The notes: generated by a model from the letters alone, not told the origin. A stretch of DNA of 64,000 nt from Sphingomonas jejuensis (GCF_011927695.1 NZ_JAATJE010000002.1:296001-360000), one strand, 5' to 3'; counted from the stretch's first letter, positions 8,514-17,294 are shown. Numbers and translations are program-made.

Positions 8514-8693
8514 ATGGCCGAGCGGTTCGAACGGCACAAGCAGCCCTGGACGGCTGACGAGCTGACCAAGCTCCACACGCTGGTGAAGAAGGGCATGGCG
8601 CTGAAGGCCATCGCCAAGGCGCTGACGCGGAGCGAGGAAAGCGTGAAGCAAAGGGCCAAGGAAGACGGCCTGAGCATCGCCAAGCTGCGGTAA
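8514..8693 (+). CDS. Small SANT/Myb-like helix-turn-helix protein
   Basis: 59 aa, ATG preceded by GGGAGAG at a sensible distance, TAA stop at 8691. The sequence PWTADELTKLHTLVKKGMALKAIAKALTRSEESVKQRA fits a Myb/SANT-like trihelical fold: a Trp in helix 1, then a helix-turn-helix with AIAKALTRSEESVKQRA as the recognition part. It is strongly basic (many Lys and Arg). It sits 13 bp after ybbP on the same strand and may be co-transcribed. Such tiny proteins occur as standalone genes in alphaproteobacteria; the function is unknown. Confidence 0.75.
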   Translation: MAERFERHKQPWTADELTKLHTLVKKGMALKAIAKALTRSEESVKQRAKEDGLSIAKLR

Positions 8694-8728
8694 GGCTCCC
8701 CCGCTCCTCTTCGCCGTCCTGTCCGGCG

Positions 8729-10585
8729 TCAGGCGGCGACCGCCTCCAGCGCTTCGCTGGCTTCCATCCAGGCGGATTCCGCTTCCTCGATCCGGGCGTC
8801 AAGCTTGCCGCGGCGGCGGGAAAGCTCGCCCATGCCGAGCGTCCGGAGCGCCGGCTCCGCCGCCCTTGGATCGGACATGGCGCGATCGATCGCGGCGCGT
8901 TCGGCGGTGAGGCGGGCAAGCTCGGCCTCCGCGGACTTGGCCTGCTTGCGCAGCGCCTGGTCGCGTTCGCGCGCTTCGTCCCGCGCGCGCTTGTCGCCCT
9001 TCTTGCCCTTGCCGTCCGCCTTGGCCGGACCGCCCAGGATGAAGGCGATATAATCGTCGAGGCTGCCGTCGAACTCCCGCGCGGTACCGCCATCGACCAG
9101 CACGAGCCGGTCGGCGGTCAGCTCCAGCATGTGGCGGTCGTGGCTGACGATCACCACCGCGCCCGTATAGTCGTTCAGCGCCTGCACCAGCGCCTCGCGC
9201 GCATCGACGTCCAGGTGGTTGGTGGGCTCGTCCAGGATCAGCATGTGCGGGGCGTCGCGCGTGATGAGCGCGAGCGCGAGCCGCGCACGCTCGCCGCCCG
9301 ACAGCCGGCCGACCAGCGTCGTCGCCTTGTCGCCCGAAAAGCCGAACCGGCCGAGCTGTGCACGGACGGCGGCGGGCGATGCGCCCTTCATGACGCGGGT
9401 CATGTGTTCGAGCGGCGTGTCGCCGGTGTCGAGCTCCTCCACCTGATACTGGGTGAAATATCCGACCTTCATCTTGCCGGATGCGGCCATGCCGCCGTCC
9501 ATGGGCGCAAGCTGTGCCGCCAGCAGCCGGGCGAGCGTGGTCTTGCCGTTGCCGTTGCGGCCGAGCAGCGCGATGCGGTCGTCCGGGTCGAGCCGGAGGT
9601 TCAGCCGCTTCAGGATCGGCACCTCGTCATAGCCGACGGCGGCCATGTCGAGCGTGATGAGCGGCGGGCGCAGCTTGTCCGGGTCGGGGAAGCCGAACGA
9701 CAGCGACGGATCGTTGGCAAGCTCCGCGATGGGCTGCATCTTCGCCAGCATCTTGGCGCGGCTCTGCGCCTGCTTGGCGGTGGATGCGCGGGCGGAGTTG
9801 CGCGCGACATAATCCTGCAGCTTGGCGCGCTGCGCGTCCTGGTTGGCCTTTGCCGCGGCGATCTGCGCCATGCGCTCCGCCCGCTGGCGTTCGAACGCGT
9901 CGTATCCGCCGACATAGAGCGTCGTCTTGCCGCCCTGCAGGTGCAGGATATGGTCGACGATGTTGTTGAGGAAGTCGCGTTCGTGGCTGACCACGACGAT
10001 CGTCGCCTTGTAGGACTTCAGGAAGTCCTCCAGCCACATCACCGCCTCCAGATCGAGGTGGTTGGAGGGCTCGTCGAGCAGCAGCAGGTCGGGCGCGGAG
10101 AACAGCAGCGCGGCGAGCGCCACGCGCATCTTCCATCCGCCGGAAAAGCTGTCGAGCGGGCGGGCCTGCATGTCCTCGTCAAAGCCGAGGCCGAGCAGGA
10201 TCTGCGACACGCGCGCAGGCGCGGTGTAGGCGTCGATGGCGATCAGCCGCTCGTAGAGGTCGCCGAGGCGGTCCGGATCCTCGCTCGTCTCCGCTTCCGC
10301 CATCAGCGCCGCGCGCTCCGTATCGGCGGCGAGCACGGTGTCGAACGGCGTCGCAGTTCCGTGCGGTGCTTCCTGCGCGATATAGCCGATGCGGGCGCCG
10401 CGCGGCATGTCGGCGCTGCCGCCGTCGGGCTCCAGCAAGCCCGCGATGACCTTCACCAGCGTCGACTTGCCCGCGCCATTGCGGCCGATCAGCCCAACGC
10501 GGCTGCCCGGCGGAAGCGCGGCGCTGGCGCGGTCGAGGATCGTGCGCCCGCCGAGGCGCACCGTGATGGCATTGAGGCTGAGCAT
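8729..10585 (-). CDS. ABC-F family ATP-binding protein (YheS/Uup-like)
   Basis: 618 aa with two ABC cassettes and no membrane segment, hence a soluble ABC-F protein acting on ribosomes or DNA. The start is the ATG giving MLSLNAITVRLGG; the frame extends 59 codons further upstream but that part is not ABC-F-like. Cassette 1: GRNGAGKST (34-42), SFSGGWKMRVALA, LLLDEPSNHLD. A charged interdomain linker follows (residues around 245-290, ERQRAERMAQIAAAK). Cassette 2: GRNGNGKTT, LSGGERARLALA, LILDEPTNHLD. A C-terminal Lys/Glu-rich coiled-coil tail ends the protein. YheS is the closest type by its N-terminus. Confidence 0.9.
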   Translation of the reverse strand: MLSLNAITVRLGGRTILDRASAALPPGSRVGLIGRNGAGKSTLVKVIAGLLEPDGGSADMPRGARIGYIAQEAPHGTATPFDTVLAADTERAALMAEAETSEDPDRLGDLYERLIAIDAYTAPARVSQILLGLGFDEDMQARPLDSFSGGWKMRVALAALLFSAPDLLLLDEPSNHLDLEAVMWLEDFLKSYKATIVVVSHERDFLNNIVDHILHLQGGKTTLYVGGYDAFERQRAERMAQIAAAKANQDAQRAKLQDYVARNSARASTAKQAQSRAKMLAKMQPIAELANDPSLSFGFPDPDKLRPPLITLDMAAVGYDEVPILKRLNLRLDPDDRIALLGRNGNGKTTLARLLAAQLAPMDGGMAASGKMKVGYFTQYQVEELDTGDTPLEHMTRVMKGASPAAVRAQLGRFGFSGDKATTLVGRLSGGERARLALALITRDAPHMLILDEPTNHLDVDAREALVQALNDYTGAVVIVSHDRHMLELTADRLVLVDGGTAREFDGSLDDYIAFILGGPAKADGKGKKGDKRARDEARERDQALRKQAKSAEAELARLTAERAAIDRAMSDPRAAEPALRTLGMGELSRRRGKLDARIEEAESAWMEASEALEAVAA

Positions 10586-10689
10586 GGCCGGCGCGTTAGC
10601 AAATGCGGGCGGCGGACAACAGGGTCGGGTTGACGCGCAGCCCCGCCTCCCGGAAGGAGCCGACCGACCCCCCTTGGATGGAGCGAGCC

Positions 10690-12084
10690 ATGAGCGACAC
10701 CCGGACCGAAACCGACAGCATCGGCGCGATCGCGGTGCCCGCCGACGCCTATTGGGGCGCACAGACGCAGCGGTCGATCGAGAATTTTCCGTTCGGCCAG
10801 ACCGAGCGGATGCCGATCGGCATCGTCCATGCGCAGGCCATCGTGAAGCAGGCGGCGGCGCGGGTGAACGGCAAGCACGGGCTGGACGCCGGCCTCGTCT
10901 CCGCGATCGAGGATGCCGCGCAGGCGATCACGGCCGGCCGGCTGGACGACCAGTTCCCGCTCGTCATCTGGCAGACGGGGTCGGGCACGCAGACCAACAT
11001 GAACGTGAACGAGGTGATCGCGGGTTACGCCAACGAGAAGCTGGCAGGCACGCGGGGCGGCAAGTCCCCCGTGCACCCGAACGACCATGTGAACATGAGC
11101 CAGTCGTCCAACGACAGCTTCCCGACCGCGCTGCACGTCGCAACCGTGCTGGCGACGGAAACGGTGCTGCTGCCGGCGATCGCGCGGCTGCAGGACGCGA
11201 TCACCGCCAAGGCGGTGGCGTGGAGCGGGATCGTGAAGATCGGCCGCACGCACACGCAGGACGCGACGCCGCTGACGCTTGGCCAGGAATTCGGCGGCTA
11301 TGCCGCGCAGCTGGCGAGCTGCCGTGCGCGGATCGAAGGTGCGCTGAACGGCAACATCCGCAAGCTGGCCATCGGCGGCACCGCCGTCGGCACCGGGCTG
11401 AACGCGCCGGCGGGCTGGGCGCCCGACATGGTGGCGGCGATCAGCGACATCGCCGGCACGCGGTTCGAGGAAGCGCCCAACAAGTTCGAGCAGCTTGCCG
11501 CCAAGGACGGGCTGGTGTTCTTCGCCGGCGCGCTCAACACGCTGGCGGTGGCGCTGACCAAGATCGCCAACGACATCCGCTTCCTGGGGTCGGGCCCGCG
11601 GTCGGGCCTGGGCGAGCTCAGCCTGCCCGCCAACGAGCCCGGCAGCTCCATCATGCCGGGCAAGGTCAACCCGACGCAGTGCGAGTCGCTGACCATGGTC
11701 GCCGCGCAGGTGATGGGAAACACGCAGGCCGTGACAATCGGCGGCATGCAGGGCCATTTCGAGCTCAACGTGTTCATGCCGCTGATCGGCGCCAACGTGC
11801 TGCGGTCGATCCACCTGCTGGCGACCGGTATGACGAGCTTTGCCGAGCGCTGCGTCGACGGGATCGAGGCCAACGAGCGCCAGATCGCCGAGCTGGTCGG
11901 CCGATCGCTGATGCTGGTGACCGCGCTGGCGCCCGAGATCGGGTACGACAACGCCGCCAAGATCGCCAAGAACGCGCACGAGAAGGGCCTGACGCTGAAG
12001 GAAAGCGGGCTGGCGATGGGTCTGGTCGACGAAGCGACGTTCGACCGCGTCGTGCGGCCCGAGAATATGCTGGGCGGCGCCTGA
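10690..12084 (+). CDS. fumC: Fumarate hydratase, class II
   Basis: 464 aa. It reversibly hydrates fumarate to L-malate in the TCA cycle and is the iron-independent class. The start [26 protein letters not shown] matches FumC; the ATG follows GGAG. Conserved blocks: [14 protein letters not shown] (about 97-110), [14 protein letters not shown] (about 129-142), [10 protein letters not shown] (about 185-194), and the fumarase/aspartase signature [10 protein letters not shown] (about 318-327) with the catalytic Ser. It lies about 100 bp from the divergent ABC-F gene. Confidence 0.96.
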   Translation: MSDTRTETDSIGAIAVPADAYWGAQTQRSIENFPFGQTERMPIGIVHAQAIVKQAAARVNGKHGLDAGLVSAIEDAAQAITAGRLDDQFPLVIWQTGSGTQTNMNVNEVIAGYANEKLAGTRGGKSPVHPNDHVNMSQSSNDSFPTALHVATVLATETVLLPAIARLQDAITAKAVAWSGIVKIGRTHTQDATPLTLGQEFGGYAAQLASCRARIEGALNGNIRKLAIGGTAVGTGLNAPAGWAPDMVAAISDIAGTRFEEAPNKFEQLAAKDGLVFFAGALNTLAVALTKIANDIRFLGSGPRSGLGELSLPANEPGSSIMPGKVNPTQCESLTMVAAQVMGNTQAVTIGGMQGHFELNVFMPLIGANVLRSIHLLATGMTSFAERCVDGIEANERQIAELVGRSLMLVTALAPEIGYDNAAKIAKNAHEKGLTLKESGLAMGLVDEATFDRVVRPENMLGGA

Positions 12085-12117
12085 TCCCGGGAACAATCAT
12101 CGGCCAATCGCGCTTCG

Positions 12118-12139
12118 CTCCCGACAATCGTTTCGGGAG
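12118..12139 (+). promoter_or_regulatory. Hairpin covering the ribosome-binding site of the next gene
   Basis: CTCCCGA (12118-12124) and TCGGGAG (12133-12139) form a perfect 7-bp stem with an 8-nt loop. The right arm contains the GGGAG Shine-Dalgarno element of the small gene starting at 12147. It could hold translation off, or act with the fumC 3' end as a weak terminator; there is no T-run. Confidence 0.5.
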
Positions 12140-12146
12140 TATGACC

Positions 12147-12359
12147 ATGATCGGCAAGGTGATCGGGATGCTGGTTGGCCGCGAGATGGACCGGCGCGAC
12201 GGGTCCGGCGGCCTGAAGGGCGCGGCGCTTGGCGCGCTGGTCGGCGGCGGCCTGCGCCGCATGGGTCCGTTCGGCACCATGCTGGGCGCGGCCTATGTCG
12301 GCAAGAAGCTGCTAGACCGCCGCCGGGTGAAGCGGACGGGCGTGCCGCCGCGTTACTGA
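12147..12359 (+). CDS. Small glycine-rich hypothetical protein
   Basis: 70 aa from the second of two adjacent ATGs (12141 and 12147). The later one lies 7 nt after GGGAG, the better spacing. The middle part GGLKGAALGALVGGGLRRMG...GTMLGAAYVGKKLL has small-residue zipper spacing and could form a hydrophobic hairpin or helix; the C-terminus is very basic (DRRRVKRTG). No family recognised. Downstream of fumC and possibly co-transcribed with it. Its 3' end overlaps the convergent DUF2585 gene by 7 bp. Confidence 0.6.
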   Translation: MIGKVIGMLVGREMDRRDGSGGLKGAALGALVGGGLRRMGPFGTMLGAAYVGKKLLDRRRVKRTGVPPRY

Positions 12360-12922
12360 GCGGCCGCCTGCCATGTCCTGATCGCATCGGACGGTGTGAT
12401 CAGCATCAGGATGTTGAGCGAGAGGTTGTCGCGAATGGCGACAAGCGCGACACCCTCCAGCAGCAGCGCCACGGCCAGCGCGCCCCACGCCGGCATGCGG
12501 GACGCGAGCAGGAAGCCGAGCAGCATCCACCCGATGTCGGCGACCGAGTTGAGGACGCTGTCTCCGGTATAGCCGAGCGCGATCGTGGCGTCCCGGTACC
12601 GGTCGATCATCGCCGGCGTATTTTCCGCGATCTCCCACGCGGCCTCCACCGCGACGGCGACACACAGGCGCGCGCCCACCGACAGGCGCGGCAGCGCGAG
12701 GCGGGTCACCCAGAAGAAGATCAGCCCGTGCACGACGTGGCTGAGCGTGTACCAGTCCGCCAGATGCTGGCTGTTTTCGGCCGAATTGACCGCGCTGTGC
12801 CACAGCCTGATCGTGCCGCAGGTGCAGATCGGCTCCCGCCCCATGAGGAGAAGAACCGCGGCAGTCGCGAGGACGAGCGCTGCCGCAGACAGCAGATGAT
12901 GCCGGCCGATCCGCGTCTTCAT
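12353..12922 (-). CDS. DUF2585 (UPF0314) membrane protein
   Basis: 189 aa, start chosen at MKTRIGRHH. An N-terminal hydrophobic helix (about 9-25) is followed by the family hallmark CTCGTIRLWHSAVNSAENSQHLADWYTLSHVVHG, split here across residues about 33-66. Further helices carry FFWVTRLALP, AVAVEAAWEIAENTP, SVADIGWMLLGFLLA and ALAVALLLEGVALVAI. DUF2585 proteins are alphaproteobacterial inner-membrane proteins of unknown function. Divergent from gmk. Confidence 0.85.
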   Translation of the reverse strand: MKTRIGRHHLLSAAALVLATAAVLLLMGREPICTCGTIRLWHSAVNSAENSQHLADWYTLSHVVHGLIFFWVTRLALPRLSVGARLCVAVAVEAAWEIAENTPAMIDRYRDATIALGYTGDSVLNSVADIGWMLLGFLLASRMPAWGALAVALLLEGVALVAIRDNLSLNILMLITPSDAIRTWQAAAQ

Positions 12923-12978
12923 CTGCCATCCCCCACGCGCGGCGTTGACGCCATCCTGTGCAGCCGCCACTAGCGGCC

Positions 12979-13635
12979 ATGGTCGACGCCCACCAGCCCG
13001 CCACGGATCCCCACAAGTTCAAGCGGCGCGGCATGTTGTTCGTGCTGTCGTCGCCGTCCGGCGCCGGCAAGTCGACGATCGCACGCAAGCTGCTGGGCGC
13101 CGACGACGGGCTGCAGATGTCGGTGTCCGCCACCACCCGCGCGCCGCGCCCGGGTGAGCAGGACGGGCGCGATTACCACTTCGTCGACCTGCCCGAATTC
13201 AAGCGGATGGTGTCCGACGGCGAGTTCCTGGAATGGGCGCACGTCTTCGACCACCGGTACGGCACGCCGCGCGCGCCGGTGGAAGCGATGCTGGCATCCG
13301 GGCGCGACGTGCTGTTCGACATCGACTGGCAGGGCGCGCAGCAGCTGTTCCAGCTGGCCGCCGGCGACGTGGTGCGCGTGTTCATCATGCCGCCGTCGAT
13401 GCAGGAGCTGGAACGCCGCCTGCGCGGGCGCGCGACCGACAGCGACGACGTGGTGACCCGGCGCATGGAGCGCGCAGCGGCCGAGGTCGGCCACTGGGAC
13501 GGCTACGACTATGTGCTGGTCAACGACGATGTCGATGCCTGCTTCGACCGGGTGCACACGATCCTGCGGGCCGAGCGCCTGAAGCGGAGCCGGCAGACCG
13601 GGCTGATCGGCTTCATCCGGAGCCTGACGCGCTGA
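12979..13635 (+). CDS. gmk: Guanylate kinase
   Basis: 218 aa from ATG 12979; an in-frame ATG at 12958 would add 7 residues and no Shine-Dalgarno element decides between them. GMP + ATP to GDP + ADP. P-loop SSPSGAGKST (24-33), the GMP-binding block SVSATTRAPRPGEQDGRDYHF (split around residue 55-75), EFLEWAHVFDHRYGTPR, and the DIDWQGAQQL block. The 10-residue N-terminal extension before the kinase core is common in alphaproteobacteria. Confidence 0.95.
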   Translation: MVDAHQPATDPHKFKRRGMLFVLSSPSGAGKSTIARKLLGADDGLQMSVSATTRAPRPGEQDGRDYHFVDLPEFKRMVSDGEFLEWAHVFDHRYGTPRAPVEAMLASGRDVLFDIDWQGAQQLFQLAAGDVVRVFIMPPSMQELERRLRGRATDSDDVVTRRMERAAAEVGHWDGYDYVLVNDDVDACFDRVHTILRAERLKRSRQTGLIGFIRSLTR

Positions 13636-13673
13636 GGCACGTTGTTCCTCCCGCATAAACAGGGAGGATCATG

Positions 13674-14243
13674 ATGCCACGGACGATCATCGGCGGGCTG
13701 CTCGGCGGCCTGGCGCTCTACTTCGTCGGATTCATCTTCTGGGGAACGCCGCTTGCGGCGCTGGCGTACAAGTCGCTGCCCGAAGCGCAGGGGGCCGCGC
13801 TGCAACTGGCGATGGCGCAGACGCTGACCACCGGCGGCACCGGCACCTATGTGGTGCCCAACCCGGCGACCAATGCCGGCACCACGCTGTACGGACAGGG
13901 GCCGGTCGCCACCGTGCATTACAACAGCGGCGGGTTCCCGGTGGTGGATGCTGGCGCGCTGGCGGTGACCCTGGTGCTGGCGCTGATCGCCGGGCTGGTG
14001 ATCGCATTCGCGCTGGCGAAGGTCGCGCGCCGATCGGCCGAGCCGAGCCTGGCGTTTCGCGTGGGCGCGCTGTTCGCGATTGCCATCCCGCTCTACCTGC
14101 GGCTGGGCGACGCCTTTTCCAACCATTTCGGGCTGGGGTATTTCGCCTATGGCTTCGTGGCGGACGCGATCGGCTTCGTCGCCTGCGTGGCGGTGATCAG
14201 CCGCTTCCTGCGGGTGGCGCCGGCGGGCCGGCCGATCGATTAA
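13674..14243 (+). CDS. Hypothetical four-helix membrane protein
   Basis: 189 aa; of two adjacent ATGs (13671, 13674) the second lies 6 nt after GGGAGG. Hydrophobic segments near residues 5-25, 97-120, 135-155 and 160-180. Between the first two is a roughly 60-residue Gly/Thr-rich loop (TTGGTGTYVVPNPATNAGTT). No characterised family recognised. It follows gmk by about 35 bp on the same strand, and its stop overlaps the convergent ATP12 gene by 4 bp. Confidence 0.7.
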   Translation: MPRTIIGGLLGGLALYFVGFIFWGTPLAALAYKSLPEAQGAALQLAMAQTLTTGGTGTYVVPNPATNAGTTLYGQGPVATVHYNSGGFPVVDAGALAVTLVLALIAGLVIAFALAKVARRSAEPSLAFRVGALFAIAIPLYLRLGDAFSNHFGLGYFAYGFVADAIGFVACVAVISRFLRVAPAGRPID

Positions 14244-14932
14244 TCGAGCAGCGCGAGGAAGCGGGCGGCGGCCATCCATTCGGTGCGGCGGGCGGCGAGC
14301 ACGGCCGTCGCCTCCGCATCCTCGCCCCAGCGCTGCTGCTGCCATTGTTCGTCGACGGTGACCGCCGCCCAGCCATCGTCGGCGGTGAGGGCGCCTTCGT
14401 CCACCGCCAGCGCCACCACGAGCGATCCGCCGATCGTCACCAGCGGCGACAGCCCGGCGAGCCGGAACGGCGGGCGGCCGGTGAGGGCAGCGGCCAGCCG
14501 GTCAAGCGTGGCGGGTGGCTGCGGCCGGTGGATGATGCCGGTCGCGGGCGTGAAGGCGACGTCGAACCGCCCACCCGCCCAGACCAGCGGCGGGTCCCAC
14601 GCCGCGGCCTGCGCCGCCACCAGGCTGTCGGGTGCATCCGCCCGGTAGATGAGGAGGTCACTGTCGGCATAGGCGGCGAGCGGGCGGATGAAGGCGGGGG
14701 GATCGGGCGCCACGATGTCGATGGCGGCGTTGGCGAGGCCGGTGAGGCGCATGGCGCGCGGATCGATCACATCCGCGACGGCCGCCCATTCGGCCGCGAC
14801 TGCATCGGCAAGATCCCGAGTCGGCAGCAGCAGCGGCCGGCGGCCGGGCGTGCGGACCGGCCGGTCATCAAGCCGGATGGCGTGCCCGCCGGGATCGGCG
14901 ACCACGGCGACGTCGGTCCAGAACCGCTTCAC
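14240..14932 (-). CDS. ATP12-family F1-ATPase assembly chaperone
   Basis: 230 aa, GTG start (VKRFWTDVAVV) overlapping the upstream stop by 4 bp. ATP12 proteins bind the F1 alpha subunit during F1F0 ATP synthase assembly and occur in mitochondria and alphaproteobacteria. Matching features are the N-terminal beta domain with HAIRLDDRPVRTPGRRPLLLPT and EWAAVADVIDPRAMRLTGLANAAID. The helical domain has YADSDLLIYRADAPDSLVAAQ and WDPPLVWA. The long frame upstream of the GTG is not coding. Confidence 0.9.
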   Translation of the reverse strand: MKRFWTDVAVVADPGGHAIRLDDRPVRTPGRRPLLLPTRDLADAVAAEWAAVADVIDPRAMRLTGLANAAIDIVAPDPPAFIRPLAAYADSDLLIYRADAPDSLVAAQAAAWDPPLVWAGGRFDVAFTPATGIIHRPQPPATLDRLAAALTGRPPFRLAGLSPLVTIGGSLVVALAVDEGALTADDGWAAVTVDEQWQQQRWGEDAEATAVLAARRTEWMAAARFLALLD

Positions 14933-15150
14933 GGGCGGTCGTCCCCGGGCGATCGCCAGCGCCGCGCGAGACGGCGGGTGAGGACGCCGATCACCAGGAA
15001 GCCGGCCACGACCATCGCATAGCCGGCTGCCACGGGAACACCGTCCGACCGGCCGCTGGCGACGACGATCCCGAACATGATGAGCAGCACGCCGCCGATG
15101 CGGGTGGCGGCGAGCAGGAAGAAGCGATTGCGCGCGGGATCGACGCTCAT
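14929..15150 (-). CDS. Small two-helix membrane protein
   Basis: 73 aa with two hydrophobic segments (about 10-30, FFLLAATRIGGVLLIMFGIVV, and 38-58, AAGYAMVVAGFLVIGVLTRRL) and a basic C-terminus. No family recognised. Both ends overlap neighbours by 4 bp (upstream PaiB-like gene, downstream ATP12), so it is embedded in an operon. A membrane-assembly role alongside ATP12 is only a guess. Confidence 0.75.
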   Translation of the reverse strand: MSVDPARNRFFLLAATRIGGVLLIMFGIVVASGRSDGVPVAAGYAMVVAGFLVIGVLTRRLARRWRSPGDDRP

Positions 15151-15749
15151 GCCGGGTTCCGCATCCAGGCGGCGGTGGCGGGATCGCCGGCGGCCGCCAC
15201 GCCGTCGGCCGCCGCGAGGCGCGCGGCATCGGACTTGTTCTGGTTCATCTTGCAGGTGGCCCGCCAGGCGGTGATCCGAAGCTCGAACCCGCGGATGTCG
15301 TTCAGCATCGCGTCAAAGGTGCCCGGCTTCATCCCCGCGCGCGTCCAGGCGGGCTTCGGCGCCAGCGCTCGCTCCGACTGGGCGACCAGCAGATCGACCT
15401 GTTCGGCGAGCGCGGCACGGCCCAGCGGATGGACGGTCCCCTCCAGCTCGGCGGCGACATAGTTCCAGGTGGGCACCTGACCGGGGCCGAGCCGGTACCA
15501 GTCCGGGCTGACATAATGGTGGGGGCCGGATGCCACGAACAAGGCGGTGGCGCCGTCCAGCCGGTCCGCCACGTCGTTGCGCGCCGACAGGTGGAAGCGC
15601 ACGGCATCGTCGCCGGCGGGCGTGACCGGCAGGTGCACGACCCGCGGCCCCGCGTCCGTCTGCACGAACAGCGTGCCGAACGGATGGTCGGCGACGAAGC
15701 GGCGGACCCAGGCGCGGTCCTCCACCCGGAAGGCGGGATCGGGATGCAT
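15147..15749 (-). CDS. FMN-binding negative transcriptional regulator-like protein (PaiB family)
   Basis: 200 aa. Split-barrel flavin-binding fold of the PaiB/PAI2 family. Matching stretches are HPFGTLFVQTDAGPRVVHLP (about 22-41), RFHLSARNDVADRLDG, the family marker GPHHYVSPDWY, PTWNYVAAELEG (about 100-111), and a C-terminal KMNQNKSDA signature. Bacillus PaiB represses sporulation and protease genes; here the role is unknown and it may simply be an FMN/heme-type enzyme. Overlaps the rluC-like gene by 1 bp and the small membrane gene by 4 bp. Confidence 0.88.
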   Translation of the reverse strand: MHPDPAFRVEDRAWVRRFVADHPFGTLFVQTDAGPRVVHLPVTPAGDDAVRFHLSARNDVADRLDGATALFVASGPHHYVSPDWYRLGPGQVPTWNYVAAELEGTVHPLGRAALAEQVDLLVAQSERALAPKPAWTRAGMKPGTFDAMLNDIRGFELRITAWRATCKMNQNKSDAARLAAADGVAAAGDPATAAWMRNPA

Positions 15750-16840
15750 CAGCGGCTGCCGCGGCTGCGCCGTTCGCCGCGACGTTCCTTTCTGACACCC
15801 TTGGCATGGGCGCGCGCCTTCTGCTTCAGCTGTTCGCGGCTGAGCGGCGGCGGACCGTCGTCGAGCGGGCGGTCACCGAGCGAGAGATCGAAGCCAAGCG
15901 TCGTCATGCTCTCGGCGAAATGGGGCGGCAGCTCCGCCGTCACGTCGACCCGGCCGCCGTCCGGATGATCGATGCGCAGGCGGCGCGCGTGGAGGTGCAT
16001 CTTGCGACTGACCCCGCCGGTCAGGAACGCGTCCTGCCCGCCATATTTGCCGTCGCCCAGGATGGGATGGCCGATCGCGGCCATGTGGACGCGAAGCTGA
16101 TGCGTGCGGCCGGTAAAGGGTTGCAGCTCCACCCAGGCGGCGCGATTGCCGGCCTGTTCGATCACGCGGTAGCGCGTGCGCGCGGGCGACCCTTCCGCCT
16201 CGTCGACCTGCATCTTTTCCCCGCCCGAGCCCGGCTGCTTGCCGATCGGCAGTTCGATCATGCCATCCTCGACCTGCGGCACGCCGGTGACGACGGCCCA
16301 ATAGACCTTGCGCGCGGTGCGGCTGGAAAAGCTCTTGGCAAAGCTTGCCGCCGCGCGGGCCGACCGGGCAAGCAGCAGCGCGCCGGACGTGTCCTTGTCC
16401 AGCCGGTGGACAAGCTTGGGCCGGGCCGGCGCATCGAAAGCGAGCGCATCGAGAAGGCCGTCGAGATGCTCGGTGGTCTTGGTGCCGCCCTGCGTGGCGA
16501 GGCCAGGGGGCTTGTTGACCACGATCGCCTGCGGGTCGCGGTGGATCACCATTTCCTGCGCGAACGCCTCCTGCTCGGGCGTGAGCGGGACGCGGGGGCG
16601 GCGCGGGCGGTCGGCCGCCGCGGCCGCGGGCTTGGGGTCGAGCGGGGGAACGCGGATGACCTGCCCCGCCTCGATGCGGTCGCCGGGCGTCGCGCGCTTG
16701 CCATCGACGCGGATCTGGCCGGTGCGCGCCCAGCGCGACACCTGCGCGAAGCCGAGATCCTCCATGTGCCGCTTGAACCAGCGGTCGAGCCGGATGCCGT
16801 CGTCGTCCGGCCCGACGGTGAAGCTGCGCGCCTCGCTCAT
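15749..16840 (-). CDS. rluC: RluA-family 23S rRNA pseudouridine synthase (RluC-like)
   Basis: 363 aa, ATG overlapping the crcB stop by 4 bp. N-terminal S4 RNA-binding domain (about 14-75: GIRLDRWFKRH...VSRWARTGQIRVDGK), then the synthase domain. The catalytic Asp lies in HRLDKDTSGALLLA, with further motifs VVNKPPGLATQGG, RKVYWAVVTG and GRTHQLRVHMAAIGHPILGD. The C-terminal tail of about 40 residues is very basic (KQKARAHAKGVRKERRGERR) and may aid rRNA binding. RluC modifies U955, U2504 and U2580 in E. coli; exact target sites here are not provable. Confidence 0.9.
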   Translation of the reverse strand: MSEARSFTVGPDDDGIRLDRWFKRHMEDLGFAQVSRWARTGQIRVDGKRATPGDRIEAGQVIRVPPLDPKPAAAAADRPRRPRVPLTPEQEAFAQEMVIHRDPQAIVVNKPPGLATQGGTKTTEHLDGLLDALAFDAPARPKLVHRLDKDTSGALLLARSARAAASFAKSFSSRTARKVYWAVVTGVPQVEDGMIELPIGKQPGSGGEKMQVDEAEGSPARTRYRVIEQAGNRAAWVELQPFTGRTHQLRVHMAAIGHPILGDGKYGGQDAFLTGGVSRKMHLHARRLRIDHPDGGRVDVTAELPPHFAESMTTLGFDLSLGDRPLDDGPPPLSREQLKQKARAHAKGVRKERRGERRSRGSR

Positions 16841-17211
16841 GCCGCGACCCGCACGGCGTGGAGGCCGATCCAGAGGAGCACAACCGCGCCCAGCACGGAC
16901 GCGCCGACATAGGCGAGCGCGGGACCGATCGCGCCGCGTTCCAGCATGGCCACGACCTCCAGGCTGAAGGCGGAAAAGGTGGTGAAGCCGCCGAGCACGC
17001 CGACCGCGAGGAACAGCCGGAGCGCGGTGCCGCGCGCATCGGCCGGGATGGCCCCGGCAACAAGGCCCATCGCCAGTCCGCCCGCCAGGTTGACGGCCAG
17101 CGTCCCCCACGGAAAGCCGGGGCCGAACAGGCGCAGCGCGGCCGTGCCGACGCCATAGCGCGCCGCCGCGCCGATCGCGCCGCCGGCCGCCACGAGAAAA
17201 AGAGGCTGCAT
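16837..17211 (-). CDS. crcB: Fluoride ion channel CrcB/FluC
   Basis: 124 aa, four transmembrane helices. Family motifs: GGAIGAAARYGV near the N-terminus, FPWGTLAVNLAGGLAMG (WGT..VN..G signature), and GVLGGFTTFSAFSLEV (GfcGg.TTFStf signature with the fluoride-track Phe residues). It exports fluoride as a dual-topology dimer. No fluoride riboswitch was recognised in the short region upstream. First gene of the overlapping crcB-rluC-PaiB-small membrane-ATP12 block. Confidence 0.93.
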   Translation of the reverse strand: MQPLFLVAAGGAIGAAARYGVGTAALRLFGPGFPWGTLAVNLAGGLAMGLVAGAIPADARGTALRLFLAVGVLGGFTTFSAFSLEVVAMLERGAIGPALAYVGASVLGAVVLLWIGLHAVRVAA

Positions 17212-17294
17212 GGGCCAAGCGCTTAGCCCGGCCGCGCCCGTTTCGCCAGCGGAGCGGTGCGGAACCGGGCGCGCGGCGGTTCATTGTGCGGATC

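Noticed and set aside
10586-10762. 59-codon N-terminal extension of the ABC-F protein
   Set aside because: Arg/Cys-rich, overlaps the fumC leader and start; ABC-F proteins begin at the conserved MLSLNAITVR.
16837-17294. Fluoride riboswitch upstream of crcB
   Set aside because: The 80-bp region shows no recognisable pseudoknot pattern.
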